Source of the DNA: Saccharomonospora marina XMU15
GTDB taxonomy: Bacteria > Actinomycetota > Actinomycetes > Mycobacteriales > Pseudonocardiaceae
Direction: 5' to 3'
Assembly: GCF_000244955.1 (NCBI RefSeq)
Contig: NZ_CM001439.1
Span: 4,893,234 to 4,957,233, forward strand
Length of the DNA stretch: 64,000 nt
Shown here: piece after piece, positions 8,471 to 17,849 of the stretch
Layout of the letters: each line of letters begins with the position of its first letter
Numbering within the stretch: the stretch's first letter is position 1
Notes under the pieces: generated by a model
What the model saw: the letters and a program-made list of their open reading frames with translations, nothing else
The model's database searches: none
What the model was told of the DNA's origin: nothing
Translations under genes and position numbers: made by a program

Positions 8471-9784
8471 TCAGCGCTGCGAAAGGGGCTTGTACTCGCG
8501 CTCCTTCTCGCCGGTGTAGATCTGCCGCGGTCGGCCGATCTTGGTGGCCGGGTCCTGGATCATCTCCCTCCAGTGCGCGATCCACCCCGGCAGCCTGCCG
8601 AGCGCGAACAGCACGGTGAAGTACTTCGTCGGGAACCCGAGAGCGCGGTAGATCAGCCCGGTGTAGAAATCGACGTTCGGATAAAGCTTGCGCTCGATGA
8701 AATAGTCGTCGGAAAGCGCGCGCTCCTCCAGCGCCTTGGCGATGTCGAGCAGTTCGTCACCGCCGGAGATCTTGGCGAGGATCTCGTCGGCGGTCTTCTT
8801 GATGATCTTCGCGCGTGGGTCGTAGTTCTTGTACACCCGGTGCCCGAAGCCCATCAACCGAACGCCCTGCTCGCGGTTCTTCACGCGCTTCACGAAGTCG
8901 TCGACGTCGCCGCCCTCGGCCTTGATGCTCGAAAGCATCTCCAGCACCGCGCTGTTCGCGCCGCCGTGCAGCGGACCGAACAGCGCCATGATGCCCGCCG
9001 AGATGCTGGCGAACAGGTTGGCCTCCGAGGAGCCGACCAGCCGCACGGTCGAGGTCGAACAGTTCTGCTCGTGGTCGGCATGCAGGATGAACAGCAGGTC
9101 GAGCGCCTTGGCCACGTCCGGATCGATCTCGTACGGCTCGGCGGGCAGCCCGAAGGTCATCCGCAGGAAGTTCTCCACCAGGCCGAGCGAGTTGTCCGGG
9201 TAGAGGAACGGCTGCCCGATCGACTTCTTGTAGGCGTACGCCGCGATCGTCGGCACCTTCGCCAGCAGCCGGACCGTCGACAGCTCCACGTTCGGCTCGT
9301 CGAAGGGGTTGAGCGAGTCCTGGTAGAAGGTCGACAGTGCGGCCACCGCGCTGGACAGCACCGGCATCGGGTGCGCGTCCCGTGGGAACCCGTCGAAGAA
9401 CCGCTTCAGATCCTCGTGCAACAGGGTGTGCCTGTTGATCTTGGAAGTGAAGCTCTCGAGTTGCTCCTTGGTCGGCAACTCGCCGTAGATGAGCAGGTAG
9501 GAGACTTCGATGAACGTCGAGTGCTGTGCCAACTGCTCGATCGGGTAGCCCCGGTAGCGCAACACCCCTTGCTCACCGTCGATGTAGGTGATGGCCGAGG
9601 AAGCAGCCCCCGTGTTCACGAAGCCGGGGTCGTAGGTGATGTAGCCCGTCTGTGCGAGCAGCTTCCCGAGTTCGATACCGGGTGCGCCCTCGACGGCACG
9701 AACGACGTTCAGCTCGTGCTCGCCACTCGGCAGGCGGAGTACGGCCTTCTCGCCCCCGGCCTGCCCCGCAGTCGCGTCGGACAT
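8471..9784 (-). CDS. gltA: citrate synthase (type II)
   Basis: 437 aa. It condenses oxaloacetate and acetyl-CoA at entry to the TCA cycle. Catalytic motifs are all present: GPLHGGANSAV (His), GFGHRVYKNYDPRA (His) and YPNVDFYTGLIY (Asp). The N-terminal domain with the TYDPGFVNTGA stretch and the length match hexameric bacterial enzymes. I start at ATG 9784, which has GAGAGG about 8 nt upstream; an upstream in-frame GTG at 9805 is less likely. It is a monocistronic unit closed by the hairpin at 8413-8455. A shorter paralogue lies at 17850-19001. Confidence 0.95.
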   Translation of the reverse strand: MSDATAGQAGGEKAVLRLPSGEHELNVVRAVEGAPGIELGKLLAQTGYITYDPGFVNTGAASSAITYIDGEQGVLRYRGYPIEQLAQHSTFIEVSYLLIYGELPTKEQLESFTSKINRHTLLHEDLKRFFDGFPRDAHPMPVLSSAVAALSTFYQDSLNPFDEPNVELSTVRLLAKVPTIAAYAYKKSIGQPFLYPDNSLGLVENFLRMTFGLPAEPYEIDPDVAKALDLLFILHADHEQNCSTSTVRLVGSSEANLFASISAGIMALFGPLHGGANSAVLEMLSSIKAEGGDVDDFVKRVKNREQGVRLMGFGHRVYKNYDPRAKIIKKTADEILAKISGGDELLDIAKALEERALSDDYFIERKLYPNVDFYTGLIYRALGFPTKYFTVLFALGRLPGWIAHWREMIQDPATKIGRPRQIYTGEKEREYKPLSQR

Positions 9785-9950
9785 GCAAATGCCTCTCACG
9801 GTCACACGGGCCGGCGGTGACCGCAGGTTGTGCGGGTCACACGTTTTCGCACACCGCCCCGCTGGGGTATGAATTCCTCCTTACGCTAGTCCAGACGTCC
9901 CCCATTTCGCAGCGGTGGTGTTACCCACAGCTAACGGTTTGCGACCAGGT

Positions 9951-10868
9951 TCACACGCCTGGAGACATCTCCTCGGCCGTCGGCGGTTCCGCACCGCTAC
10001 GCGACACGGTGTATGCGGCCGCACGCGCCGCGAATCCGAGCGCCGCCCGCCAGTCCGCTGTGTCGAGCGATGCCAGGTCTGTCACTTCTCGCCGGACCAG
10101 CCACGCGAGCAGTGCGCCTTGGACGGTGTCCCCCGCGCCGATGGTGTCGACGACCTCCACCGGCACGGTCGGTACGCCGACGGCTTCGCCGCGTGCGGTC
10201 AGTACCGACAGGCCCTCGCCTCCTCTGGTCAACACGACGGCCTGTGGACCCGAGTCCAGCCAGCCCTTGACGGCGGCGGTGACATCGGCTCCGCCCGCCA
10301 GCCATTCCGCGTCCTGCAGCGACACCTTGAGCAGCCGCACGTGCGGCAGCCAGGAGGAGAACCGGGCACGGTAGGCGTTCGGCGAAACGATCAGGTCCGC
10401 CCTGATGTTCGGGTCGAGGGCGGTCAGCACACCCCTGCCCGCCTCGCGACGGAGCACGGTCTCGTAGACCTCGGCGCCGGGTTGCAGCACCATCCCGAGG
10501 GTGCCGAGCGACAACACCGCCGTGCTTTCGGGCAGCGGGCCCGGGTCGGTGACGAAACGGTCGGCCGTTCCCTCGGTGTAGAAGGAGTAGCGCGCGTTCG
10601 TGCCGTCGAGTGCGACCACGGCCAGCGTCGTCGGCTCCGGTCCGCGCTGTATCAGCGAGGTGTCCACACCGGACTCACGAAGCCGGTCGAGCAAAGCCTG
10701 CCCGAACCGATCCGTCGAGATCCTGGACAGGAAGGCGCTCTCGGCACCCAATCTGGCTGCCGCGAGCGCGACGTTGTACGGCCCTCCGCCGAGCCGGGGA
10801 GCGAGCAGCTCCATAGTGGACCCGGCGGGAACCAGGTCGACGAGCGCTTCGCCACCGGAGACAATCAC
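9951..10868 (-). CDS. PfkB-family carbohydrate kinase (fructokinase-like)
   Basis: 305 aa. It starts VIVSGGEALVDLVP, has the GGGPYNVALAAARLG sugar-binding segment near the N-terminus and the signature DTIGAGDTVQGALLAWL with the catalytic Asp near the C-terminus. Fructose or another ketose/nucleoside is the likely substrate; fructokinase is the nearest match by eye. The GTG at 10868 begins exactly at the family N-terminus and lies 10 bp after the stop of the co-directional TetR gene, so the two may be co-transcribed. A longer frame upstream is not needed. Confidence 0.82.
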   Translation of the reverse strand: MIVSGGEALVDLVPAGSTMELLAPRLGGGPYNVALAAARLGAESAFLSRISTDRFGQALLDRLRESGVDTSLIQRGPEPTTLAVVALDGTNARYSFYTEGTADRFVTDPGPLPESTAVLSLGTLGMVLQPGAEVYETVLRREAGRGVLTALDPNIRADLIVSPNAYRARFSSWLPHVRLLKVSLQDAEWLAGGADVTAAVKGWLDSGPQAVVLTRGGEGLSVLTARGEAVGVPTVPVEVVDTIGAGDTVQGALLAWLVRREVTDLASLDTADWRAALGFAARAAAYTVSRSGAEPPTAEEMSPGV

Positions 10869-10878
10869 GCTGCCGATG

Positions 10879-11472
10879 CTAGCCCGGCGCAGCCTCGCCG
10901 CGCAGCACGCCGCCGAGCAGTAGTTGTGCCAGCGCGGCGAAGGCATCGGCGTCTCGCACCCCGGTGCGGGCACGCACCACGCCGGTCTGGATGGCCTCGA
11001 TCAGCAGCGCTGCCAGTTCGGCGATCACATCGGCGCGTGCTTGCCGAAACACTCCTTGCTCGACGCCGTCGGCGATGAACGAGCGAAGCCGCCTGGCGGC
11101 GACCTGGGAGTTCAACTCGTAGACAGCCCTGGCGGGTTCGAACGCGCTGACGTCGGCCATGAAGGCTGCCGACGTTTTGCCCAACTCGTCGGCGACCCCG
11201 GCGAGATAGGTTTCGACCACCTCTCGCGCGTCGGCGATGTGCTCGATCCGCCGTTCGATGCGCTCGGCCGCGCCCTTGAAGAAGTGGGCGACCACCTTGA
11301 CGGCCAACTGTTCCTTGCTGGGAGCCAGTGCGTAAAGCGTCGATTTCGAGCAGCGCAGTTTCGCCGCGAGATCGTCCAGCGTGAGCCCGACGAATCCCTC
11401 CGCGAGGAACAGCCGCTCGAGGTCGGCCAGCAGGGCCTGCTGACGGCGGGTGCGGGGCGGGGTGGGCTGCAC
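10879..11472 (-). CDS. TetR-family regulator
   Basis: 197 aa. The HTH LTLDDLAAKLRCSKSTLYALA lies near residues 30-50, followed by an all-helical ligand domain. It is divergent from an acyl-CoA dehydrogenase and upstream of the PfkB kinase gene. The palindrome ACAGTACTGT in the divergent gap is the obvious candidate operator. The neighbour suggests control of acyl-CoA catabolism; the effector is unknown. Confidence 0.83.
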   Translation of the reverse strand: MQPTPPRTRRQQALLADLERLFLAEGFVGLTLDDLAAKLRCSKSTLYALAPSKEQLAVKVVAHFFKGAAERIERRIEHIADAREVVETYLAGVADELGKTSAAFMADVSAFEPARAVYELNSQVAARRLRSFIADGVEQGVFRQARADVIAELAALLIEAIQTGVVRARTGVRDADAFAALAQLLLGGVLRGEAAPG

Positions 11473-11499
11473 GCCACAAATAGTACTCTAGAAAAGACC

Positions 11500-11509
11500 A
11501 CAGTACTGT
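11500..11509. promoter_or_regulatory. palindrome ACAGTACTGT, candidate TetR operator
   Basis: A perfect 10-bp palindrome midway between the divergent TetR and acyl-CoA dehydrogenase genes; a second AGTACT lies at 11482-11487. A short palindrome can occur by chance, so this rests on position. Confidence 0.35.
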
Positions 11510-11536
11510 TCGCGGTATCAATACACGGAGGCGACC

Positions 11537-12688
11537 ATGCCTGCGCAGCGGCTGCTGCCCACCACCGAGGCCGAGGACCTGCTGGCGCTCACTCGCGAGA
11601 TCGCACGCGACGAGCTGGCCCCGATCGCGAGCGAGTACGAGCAGGCCTGCCGGTTTCCCCGTGAACAGTTCCGGCTGCTCGGCAGGTCGGGCCTGCTCGG
11701 GCTGCCCTACTCGAGACGATGGGGCGGCGCGGAGTTGACCTACGAGGTGTACCTCCAGGTCCTCGAGGAGATCGCGGCCGCGTGGATGTCGGTCGGGGTC
11801 GGCCTGTCCGTGCACACGATGTCGTGCTTCCCGCTGGCGCACTACGGCACGGACCCACAGCGCGACCGGTGGCTGCCCGCCATGCTCGAGGGAGACCTGC
11901 TCGGCGCCTACGCGTTGTCGGAGACACAGGCGGGCTCCGATGCCGCCGCGCTGGCGACCCGGGCACGCCGGGACGGCGACGCCTACGTGGTCAACGGCAC
12001 GAAGGCGTGGGTCACCCACGGCGGCAAGGCGGACTTCTACACAACCATGGTGCGCACTTCCGCCGAGTCCTCGGGCAGCAGCGGCATCAGCTGCCTGCTC
12101 GTCGACGGTGAAACGGCAGGGCTTTCCGCCGCCGAGCCCGAGCGCAAGATGGGGCTCACCGGGTCGACCACCGCCCAACTGATCTTCGACAACGCCCGCG
12201 TCGACGCCGATCGGCTCATCGGCGAGGAGGGCGAAGGGCTCAAGATCGCGCTGTCGGCACTCTCCTCAGGCAGGCTTGGCATCGCCGCGTGCTCGGTGGG
12301 CCTCGCGCAGGCGGCGCTGGACGAGGCGGTCGCCTACGCCAAGCAGCGCGTGCAGTTCGGCAAGCCCGTCATCGACTTCCAGGGCATGGAGTTCCTGCTC
12401 GCCGACATGGCCGCGGCGGTGGAATCGGCACGCGCGACCTACCTCGACGCCGCGCGGCGCCGGGACAGGGGCATGCCGTTCCAGCGGCAGTCCTCGATCG
12501 CGAAGCTGGTCGCCACCGACGCCGCGATGAAGGTCACCACGGATGCCGTGCAGGTACTGGGCGGCGCCGGGTACACGCGGGACTTCCCGGTCGAACGCTA
12601 CCTGCGTGAGGCGAAGGTGCCGCAGATCTTCGAGGGCACGAACCAGATCCAGCGCATGGTGATCGCCCGGGAACTGCGCAAGGTGTGA
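11537..12688 (+). CDS. acyl-CoA dehydrogenase
   Basis: 383 aa FAD enzyme of beta-oxidation-type chemistry. Visible are the flavin/substrate motif [16 protein letters not shown], the [12 protein letters not shown] loop, the [21 protein letters not shown] helix and the C-terminal [20 protein letters not shown] segment. [17 protein letters not shown] carries the catalytic Glu of the short/medium-chain class. GGAGG lies 5 nt before the ATG. It is divergent from a TetR regulator that probably controls it. The acyl substrate (straight or branched chain) cannot be told from sequence. Confidence 0.92.
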   Translation: MPAQRLLPTTEAEDLLALTREIARDELAPIASEYEQACRFPREQFRLLGRSGLLGLPYSRRWGGAELTYEVYLQVLEEIAAAWMSVGVGLSVHTMSCFPLAHYGTDPQRDRWLPAMLEGDLLGAYALSETQAGSDAAALATRARRDGDAYVVNGTKAWVTHGGKADFYTTMVRTSAESSGSSGISCLLVDGETAGLSAAEPERKMGLTGSTTAQLIFDNARVDADRLIGEEGEGLKIALSALSSGRLGIAACSVGLAQAALDEAVAYAKQRVQFGKPVIDFQGMEFLLADMAAAVESARATYLDAARRRDRGMPFQRQSSIAKLVATDAAMKVTTDAVQVLGGAGYTRDFPVERYLREAKVPQIFEGTNQIQRMVIARELRKV

Positions 12689-12724
12689 GGCTCGTTCCCA
12701 GTGATGGCCGGTGAGGTGTGGTGG

Positions 12725-13642
12725 CTATCGCCGCAGTAGCTCCACGCGCACGCCCCAACTGCCCCGCCACGACTCGCCAGCTTCCAGGTTGATCAGATCC
12801 GTTCCCGAGTTGAGCGCGTCGGCGGGGCACGTCATCGGCTCGATCGCGATCGCCCGCCCTCTGCCGGTCAGCTCCGGGGGAGTGAAGATCTGTACCCAAC
12901 CGAAATCGCGCTCTGCCCACACGTCGAGCGTGGTGTCGCCGTGGGACAGCAGGTGGTGGTAGCGGCCGTCCTCGCCCGCCCGAAGCGCGCCGAATGTCGT
13001 GTCGAGGTCCAGACCTCCCACGATGCGGCCGTGGTTGAGGTCGTGCTCGGTGTCGGCGACGTCGGTTTCCTCGCCGAAGGGCAACTGCTCGTCCTCGACG
13101 TAGGGTCGCACCCGCGAAGCGGCCACCGTCAACGTCAGCTCGTCGGTCGGTACGTCACCGATCCGGAAGTACGGATGCGTGCCGACCCCGAACGCGATGT
13201 CGCAGGCACCCTCGTTGCGTACCTCGTGAGTCACCACCAGTTCGCGCGGCGCGAGTTCGTAGCGGATCAGCGTGTGCAGCGGGACGGGCCAGCCGGGCTC
13301 GTCGGCGATGTCCACCGCGAAGCTGATGCTCGACTCGGCGTGTTCGAGCAGCTGCCAAACCTTTCGCCGGACCAGACCGTGAATGGCGTTGCCCCGCCGC
13401 TGCTCCGTCACCTCGAGTCGCTGCGGCTCGCCGTCGTAGGTCCACGTCGCGTCCTTGGTGCGGTTGGGCCACGGCAACAGCACTTGGCCGGCCGCCTTCG
13501 GCGGCTCCTCCTCGGCCGCGAAAGTCTCGAGGTAGGGCACCCCGCCGATCTCGAAGGCACGCAACCCCGCGCCGATCTCGGTGACCACGGCGCGAGCGTT
13601 GCCCCTGGTCAGCTCGAACTGTTCCCCCGTCGGATTCGCCAT
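12725..13642 (-). CDS. aldose 1-epimerase family protein
   Basis: 305 aa galactose-mutarotase fold. NAIHGLV supplies the first conserved His, GVGTHPYFRIG the second, and IAIEPMTCPADALN the catalytic Glu. It probably interconverts alpha and beta anomers of an aldose or hexose phosphate. I start at ATG 13642, which lies 7 nt behind TAGGTT (leaderless pattern) and fits the family N-terminus; a longer frame to 13690 would overlap the upstream ATPase gene. Confidence 0.85.
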   Translation of the reverse strand: MANPTGEQFELTRGNARAVVTEIGAGLRAFEIGGVPYLETFAAEEEPPKAAGQVLLPWPNRTKDATWTYDGEPQRLEVTEQRRGNAIHGLVRRKVWQLLEHAESSISFAVDIADEPGWPVPLHTLIRYELAPRELVVTHEVRNEGACDIAFGVGTHPYFRIGDVPTDELTLTVAASRVRPYVEDEQLPFGEETDVADTEHDLNHGRIVGGLDLDTTFGALRAGEDGRYHHLLSHGDTTLDVWAERDFGWVQIFTPPELTGRGRAIAIEPMTCPADALNSGTDLINLEAGESWRGSWGVRVELLRR

Positions 13643-13680
13643 GCCCGCGAACCTATCGGTTCCCTGGGCCGATCTTGAGG

Positions 13681-15249
13681 TCACCTCCACGAAGGTGGCT
13701 GCTCGAATCGCGAAAGGTCGATCGCCGCCCGGGTGAGGTCGAAGTCGTCCGGCGGCACCTCTTTTCCCTTCGTCAGCCAGCCACCTCGATCCCGTGGCCG
13801 CAACCGCGAGTCGCCGTGCAGCACAGCGACATAGCAGCCGTAGTCGATGGCGAAACCGTCGTACAACGTGCCCGGGTAGTGCTTGTCGACGATCCCGCGT
13901 CGTAGCAGGTGCAGCAGGCGGGCGTCGTAGAGGGCCGCGATGAGGTCGTGGCGTGCGCCGGACAACTGGTCGATCAGGAAGGTCCGCGAGCGGCGGCGAC
14001 CGACGACCTCGTCGACGAGGAACCGGAGGCCTCGAAGCAGCGGTTCGTTCGCACTGATCGCGCTCTGCTTGTCCCGCAGGAACCAGTCCTGCGCGGCCCT
14101 GCGCACGTGCGCGAGCCCGATCGGCTGATCATGGGCGTGCTGCGCCGCGAGCGCGGCGATGTTGATCCCGTCCCTCGGGATTCCCTCCGCCGCACGGACC
14201 AGTTCCGGAAGGGCATCACGTCGACACAGCTGCGAAACGAAACTCTCCGCGTCAGCGGGCGGATTCGGGATCATCGCTGCCAGCCTGTCGGCCACGTGGT
14301 TGTGCAGCAACTGCCCGAAGAACTCCCGCGCGCGTTTCTCGGAGTGGTCGAAGAGCAGGGAATCGTCGAGGCTGACCGCGGAAGCCGCATCGGAACCGAC
14401 CTCGATCCCCACATAGTCGCCGTCGTCTGCGGGACGGCGAAGCCGCGAGCGTCGCTCGATGGCTGCCAGTTTCACCGTGACACCCGTAATCGGCAGCACG
14501 CTGCGCCGAAGCAGGTCGGCCAGCATGGGCTGCAGATCGAGTGGGATGCTGCTCCACTCGTCGAGCAGCAGCCACAGGCGGGCACCCCCGAGCGAGCGGG
14601 TGAGCGCACGCACGGCGCGGCTCAGCGGACCGAAAACGACATGGTGATGTTCCGTTCCCGACCGCCTGAGCCTGCTCTCCGCCTGCCGCGAGCCATGCCA
14701 TGCCAGCGACATCCTCACGTGTGGCGTCGCGGAAGCCGACCCCTCCACCATCGCGGACGTGTCCTCGTCCGCGCGCAGTGTGGTTTCCCGCTCGACTTCG
14801 CCCACGACGCGCACGGCGGTCGACGCGCTGGCAAGGAGGTCGAGCGCGGGCAGTAGCCTGCTCTGGTCGCCGACATCGCCCTCGATGGCCAGGGCAAGCA
14901 GTTCGTCATGCAGCGCCTCCAGCGTGTCCACCAGCAACTGGGTGCCGCGCGTGGCGAGGCTCTCGGTCGGGTCGGCGTAGAGCCCACCGGCCGAGCCGAT
15001 CGTGCGCAGATCCAGATACACCGGCACATCGCCCGCACTCTCTGCCAGGTTCGCCAGGTAGAGCAGTGCGTGCGTCTTCCCGGTGCCGCGGCGGCCGTAG
15101 AGGATCTGGTGGTCGGTGGAGTTGAGCATCGCCGAGAACGAACCCGCCGCGACATAGGTACTGGCAAGCACGTGCCGCTCAGTTCCCTCCGCCCGCCGAG
15201 GGATACGCATGACGGCTTGGTTCAGGTGTCGCTGCCTGCCTGCTGGCAT
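13681..15249 (-). CDS. orphan AAA ATPase, ORC/CDC6-like
   Basis: 522 aa. Walker A ILYGRRGTGKTHALLY lies near residues 49-64, and Walker B is LWLLLDEWSS about 175 residues later. An arginine-rich middle region and a C-terminal part, possibly a winged helix (RTFLIDQLSGARHDLIAAL), follow. The architecture resembles ORC-CDC6 or STAND-type ATPases, but no effector domain is recognisable. It sits between an epimerase and an MFS pump with no obvious partner. Possible roles include replication, recombination or defence sensing; none is shown. Confidence 0.6.
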   Translation of the reverse strand: MPAGRQRHLNQAVMRIPRRAEGTERHVLASTYVAAGSFSAMLNSTDHQILYGRRGTGKTHALLYLANLAESAGDVPVYLDLRTIGSAGGLYADPTESLATRGTQLLVDTLEALHDELLALAIEGDVGDQSRLLPALDLLASASTAVRVVGEVERETTLRADEDTSAMVEGSASATPHVRMSLAWHGSRQAESRLRRSGTEHHHVVFGPLSRAVRALTRSLGGARLWLLLDEWSSIPLDLQPMLADLLRRSVLPITGVTVKLAAIERRSRLRRPADDGDYVGIEVGSDAASAVSLDDSLLFDHSEKRAREFFGQLLHNHVADRLAAMIPNPPADAESFVSQLCRRDALPELVRAAEGIPRDGINIAALAAQHAHDQPIGLAHVRRAAQDWFLRDKQSAISANEPLLRGLRFLVDEVVGRRRSRTFLIDQLSGARHDLIAALYDARLLHLLRRGIVDKHYPGTLYDGFAIDYGCYVAVLHGDSRLRPRDRGGWLTKGKEVPPDDFDLTRAAIDLSRFEQPPSWR

Positions 15250-15399
15250 ACGAACAGGGTGCCGGTAGTCGCAGTACGGCCGAAGCCACCGGTCGAGTGG
15301 GTCCGACTACTACTCCCGGTCATCGATCGCGGCGGGAATGGTCCATTGTCGACGAAAAGGATGTCGCAGGCCGGCCCCGTGTGCGCGGTGCTCGGCAGG

Positions 15400-16695
15400 T
15401 CACTGCTGTGGCGCGGTTTCCGCCGCGCGGTAGTACCAGAACGCAGGCAACGCCAGCACGGCCAGCATCACCAGCACGACCACGAGCAGCCCGCCACCGG
15501 TCGCGGCGGCGGCCGTGCCGACACCGGCGGCCGTCCAGCCGTGAGTCACATCCGCAAGCCTTGGTCCGCCCGCCACCACAACGGTGAACACTCCCTGCGT
15601 GCGACCACGCATCTCGTCCGTCGCCGCGGTTTGCAGGATGGCCATCCGGTAGATGGCGCTGACCATGTCGGCGGCACCCGCGATCGCGAGGAACACCACG
15701 GCGAGCCACAGCGACGAGGTGAGCCCGAACCCCGCCACGGCGAGGCCCCACACGCAGATCGCGACCACGACGGCAACGCCCTGCCGCCGGACCCGACCCA
15801 CCCAGCCGGACATCAGCCCGACCAGCATCGCGCCGATCGGGATGGCGGCGAACAGCCAGCCCAGCGCGAGCCCCCCACCCGGTGGGTCGCCGAATGTGCG
15901 TTCGGCCATCTCGGGAAACAGCGCGCGTGGCATGCCCGCGACCATCGCGATGATGTCGACGAGGAACGAGGCCAGCAGTACCCGCTGCGTGGCCAGGTAG
16001 GCGAAGCCGTCCAGCACGTCACGCAGACCCGCCCTGCGGACCTTGCCGCTCAGCGGTGGCAGCGGCGGCAGCCGCCACACCGCCCACAGCACGGCCAGCA
16101 GCGCGGCGGTGTCCACCAGATACAGCGAGGAAAGACCCACCACGGGCAGCAGCGCACCGGCGGCCAGCGGGCCGAAGACCGCCCCGAAGGTGGTCATCGT
16201 GCCGGTGAGCGCGGCGGCCGACGGCAACAGGTGCTGCGGCACGAGCCTGGCGACCACCGCGTTGCGCGTCGGCATGTTGATGGCGAAGAACGCCTGGTTG
16301 AGGCCGAGCAGCCCGAGCACGAGCCATACCGAGCCCAGTTCGGCGAACGCCTGTGCCCACAGCAGCGCGGCCGTGCCCGCGATGCCGCCGTTGGACACCA
16401 GCAGCAGCTTGCGGCGGTCGACCGTGTCCGCGATCGCGCCGCCCCACACGCCGAAGACCAACAACGGCACCAGACCGAACAGCCCGGTCAACCCGACGTA
16501 GCCGGAGGAGCCGGTGATGTCGAAAACCTGTTTCGGCACCGCGACCGCGGTGAGCTGGCTGCCGACAGCGGTCACGATCGAGCTCAGCCACAGCCGCCGG
16601 AATGCCGGGATGCGAAGCGGCCTGCGGTCCGCGACGACCGATGCGAGCACCCTGCGCACGCCCCTGCCGGGCCCCGCCGCGGTCCGTTCACCCAC
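15400..16695 (-). CDS. MFS transporter, EntS-like (MFS_3)
   Basis: 431 aa with about twelve predicted helices. The N-terminal FRRLWLSSIVTAVGSQLTAVA, the ADTVDRRKLLL loop between helices 2 and 3, and MPTRNAVVARLVP are typical of the enterobactin-exporter/macrolide-efflux group. It probably exports a small molecule by proton antiport. The start is GTG 16695 with no strong Shine-Dalgarno. It is transcribed alone; the 150 bp downstream of its stop hold nothing recognisable. Confidence 0.78.
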   Translation of the reverse strand: MGERTAAGPGRGVRRVLASVVADRRPLRIPAFRRLWLSSIVTAVGSQLTAVAVPKQVFDITGSSGYVGLTGLFGLVPLLVFGVWGGAIADTVDRRKLLLVSNGGIAGTAALLWAQAFAELGSVWLVLGLLGLNQAFFAINMPTRNAVVARLVPQHLLPSAAALTGTMTTFGAVFGPLAAGALLPVVGLSSLYLVDTAALLAVLWAVWRLPPLPPLSGKVRRAGLRDVLDGFAYLATQRVLLASFLVDIIAMVAGMPRALFPEMAERTFGDPPGGGLALGWLFAAIPIGAMLVGLMSGWVGRVRRQGVAVVVAICVWGLAVAGFGLTSSLWLAVVFLAIAGAADMVSAIYRMAILQTAATDEMRGRTQGVFTVVVAGGPRLADVTHGWTAAGVGTAAAATGGGLLVVVLVMLAVLALPAFWYYRAAETAPQQ

Positions 16696-16752
16696 GACAG
16701 CAGAGCTTAGAACCGCTAACTAAGTGGTGGGAACGTGAGTTCTGTCGCGCGC

Positions 16753-17454
16753 TCAGGGAGCGACACGTTCGATGCGCCAGCCGTCCTCGTTGCGCACGTA
16801 TCGCAGCCGGTCGTGCAGCCGATCCTGCCTGCCCTGCCAGAACTCGACGACGTCGGGACGGATGCGCCAGCCACCCCAGTGCGGCGGCACCGGTATCTCG
16901 CTCACGCCCTCGAACCGGCGCTCGATCGCGTTCAGCGCGGTGTCCAGGTCACGCCTGCTGGCTACGGCCCTCGACTGCGGCGAGGCCCACGCCCCGAGTT
17001 GGGAGCCACGAGGCCGGGACGCCCAGTACTCGGCCGTCTCCGCGGGGCCCACCTTCTCGACATCGCCGCGCACGTTGACCTGCCGGTGCAGCGGGTACCA
17101 GGGAAAGGTCACCGAGGCGTACCTGGTGACCGTCAGATCGTGGCTCTTGGCAGAGGTGTAGTTGGTGTAGAAGACCACGCCACGCTCGTCGAGCCCCTTG
17201 CAGAGCACGCTGCGCGACGACGGCCGCCCCTCGGCGTCGGCCGTGGCCAGCACCATCGCGTTGGGCTCGGGCACACCCGCGGAGATCGCCTCGTCGAGCC
17301 ACAACTGGAGCTGTTCGGTCCAGGTGGCGGCGAGTCCGGACTCCTCGAGCGCCTCGCCGTTGTAGGCGACTCGCATACCGGGCAACCGAACGGTCACCTC
17401 GGCCGCTTCGGCGACCTCGCCGACCCCTTCTTCCAGTTTGTCCAGTTCCGGCAT
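16753..17454 (-). CDS. pdxH: pyridoxamine 5'-phosphate oxidase
   Basis: 233 aa FMN enzyme converting pyridoxamine/pyridoxine 5'-phosphate to PLP. Conserved blocks are PNAMVLATADAEGRPSSRSV, LCKGLDERGVVFYTNYTSAK, FPWYPLHRQVNVRG and the C-terminal PHWGGWRIRPDVVEFWQGR with RLHDRLRY, the active-site end of the family. ATG 17454 has GGAGG 5 nt upstream. It supplies the cofactor used by SerC and other PLP enzymes, but is not in an operon with them. Confidence 0.95.
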   Translation of the reverse strand: MPELDKLEEGVGEVAEAAEVTVRLPGMRVAYNGEALEESGLAATWTEQLQLWLDEAISAGVPEPNAMVLATADAEGRPSSRSVLCKGLDERGVVFYTNYTSAKSHDLTVTRYASVTFPWYPLHRQVNVRGDVEKVGPAETAEYWASRPRGSQLGAWASPQSRAVASRRDLDTALNAIERRFEGVSEIPVPPHWGGWRIRPDVVEFWQGRQDRLHDRLRYVRNEDGWRIERVAP

Positions 17455-17849
17455 GCCAACCTCCGCCCCTTGTGGGGGTCCGTCCCGCCCTTCCTGCCGA
17501 CGTTAAAGCCTCCCGCTGCCGCGCGAAAGTTCTTGATCGGTGACGGGCGCCACCAGTCACGGGTTCGATGCCGAACGCGAGTCCGCCTCGGGTGGCAGCG
17601 CGCGGGCCGGGCAGGCCGGGTTTACCCGTGTCACTTTCGCGGCATCCGGGGAGTGGGCGCAGGATTTACGGCGGCGAACGGCGACAGACTGAATCGTTCT
17701 CGTAATCGTGACCGAAACCACCGCTTCTTTCGATTGATACCGGACGGTAAGAAGAGGATGGTTTCTGCAACCGTGCGAAGCGGCGCGCGTGCGTGTGGGG
17801 CATCGCACGGTGGACGCCTGCCGGGGAACCTCACGAAAGGTCCACTCAA
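17455..17849. other. 395-bp divergent intergenic region with candidate citA promoter
   Basis: No gene is supported. It holds the divergent controls of pdxH and citA. TTGATA (17734-17739) with GATGGT 17 bp downstream is a plausible sigma-70-type promoter for citA. The leader can pair CCGTGCG (17771-17777) or CGTGCG (17788-17793) with CGCACG(G) at 17804-17810, giving two competing hairpins before the start. Function of the hairpins is unknown. Confidence 0.35.
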
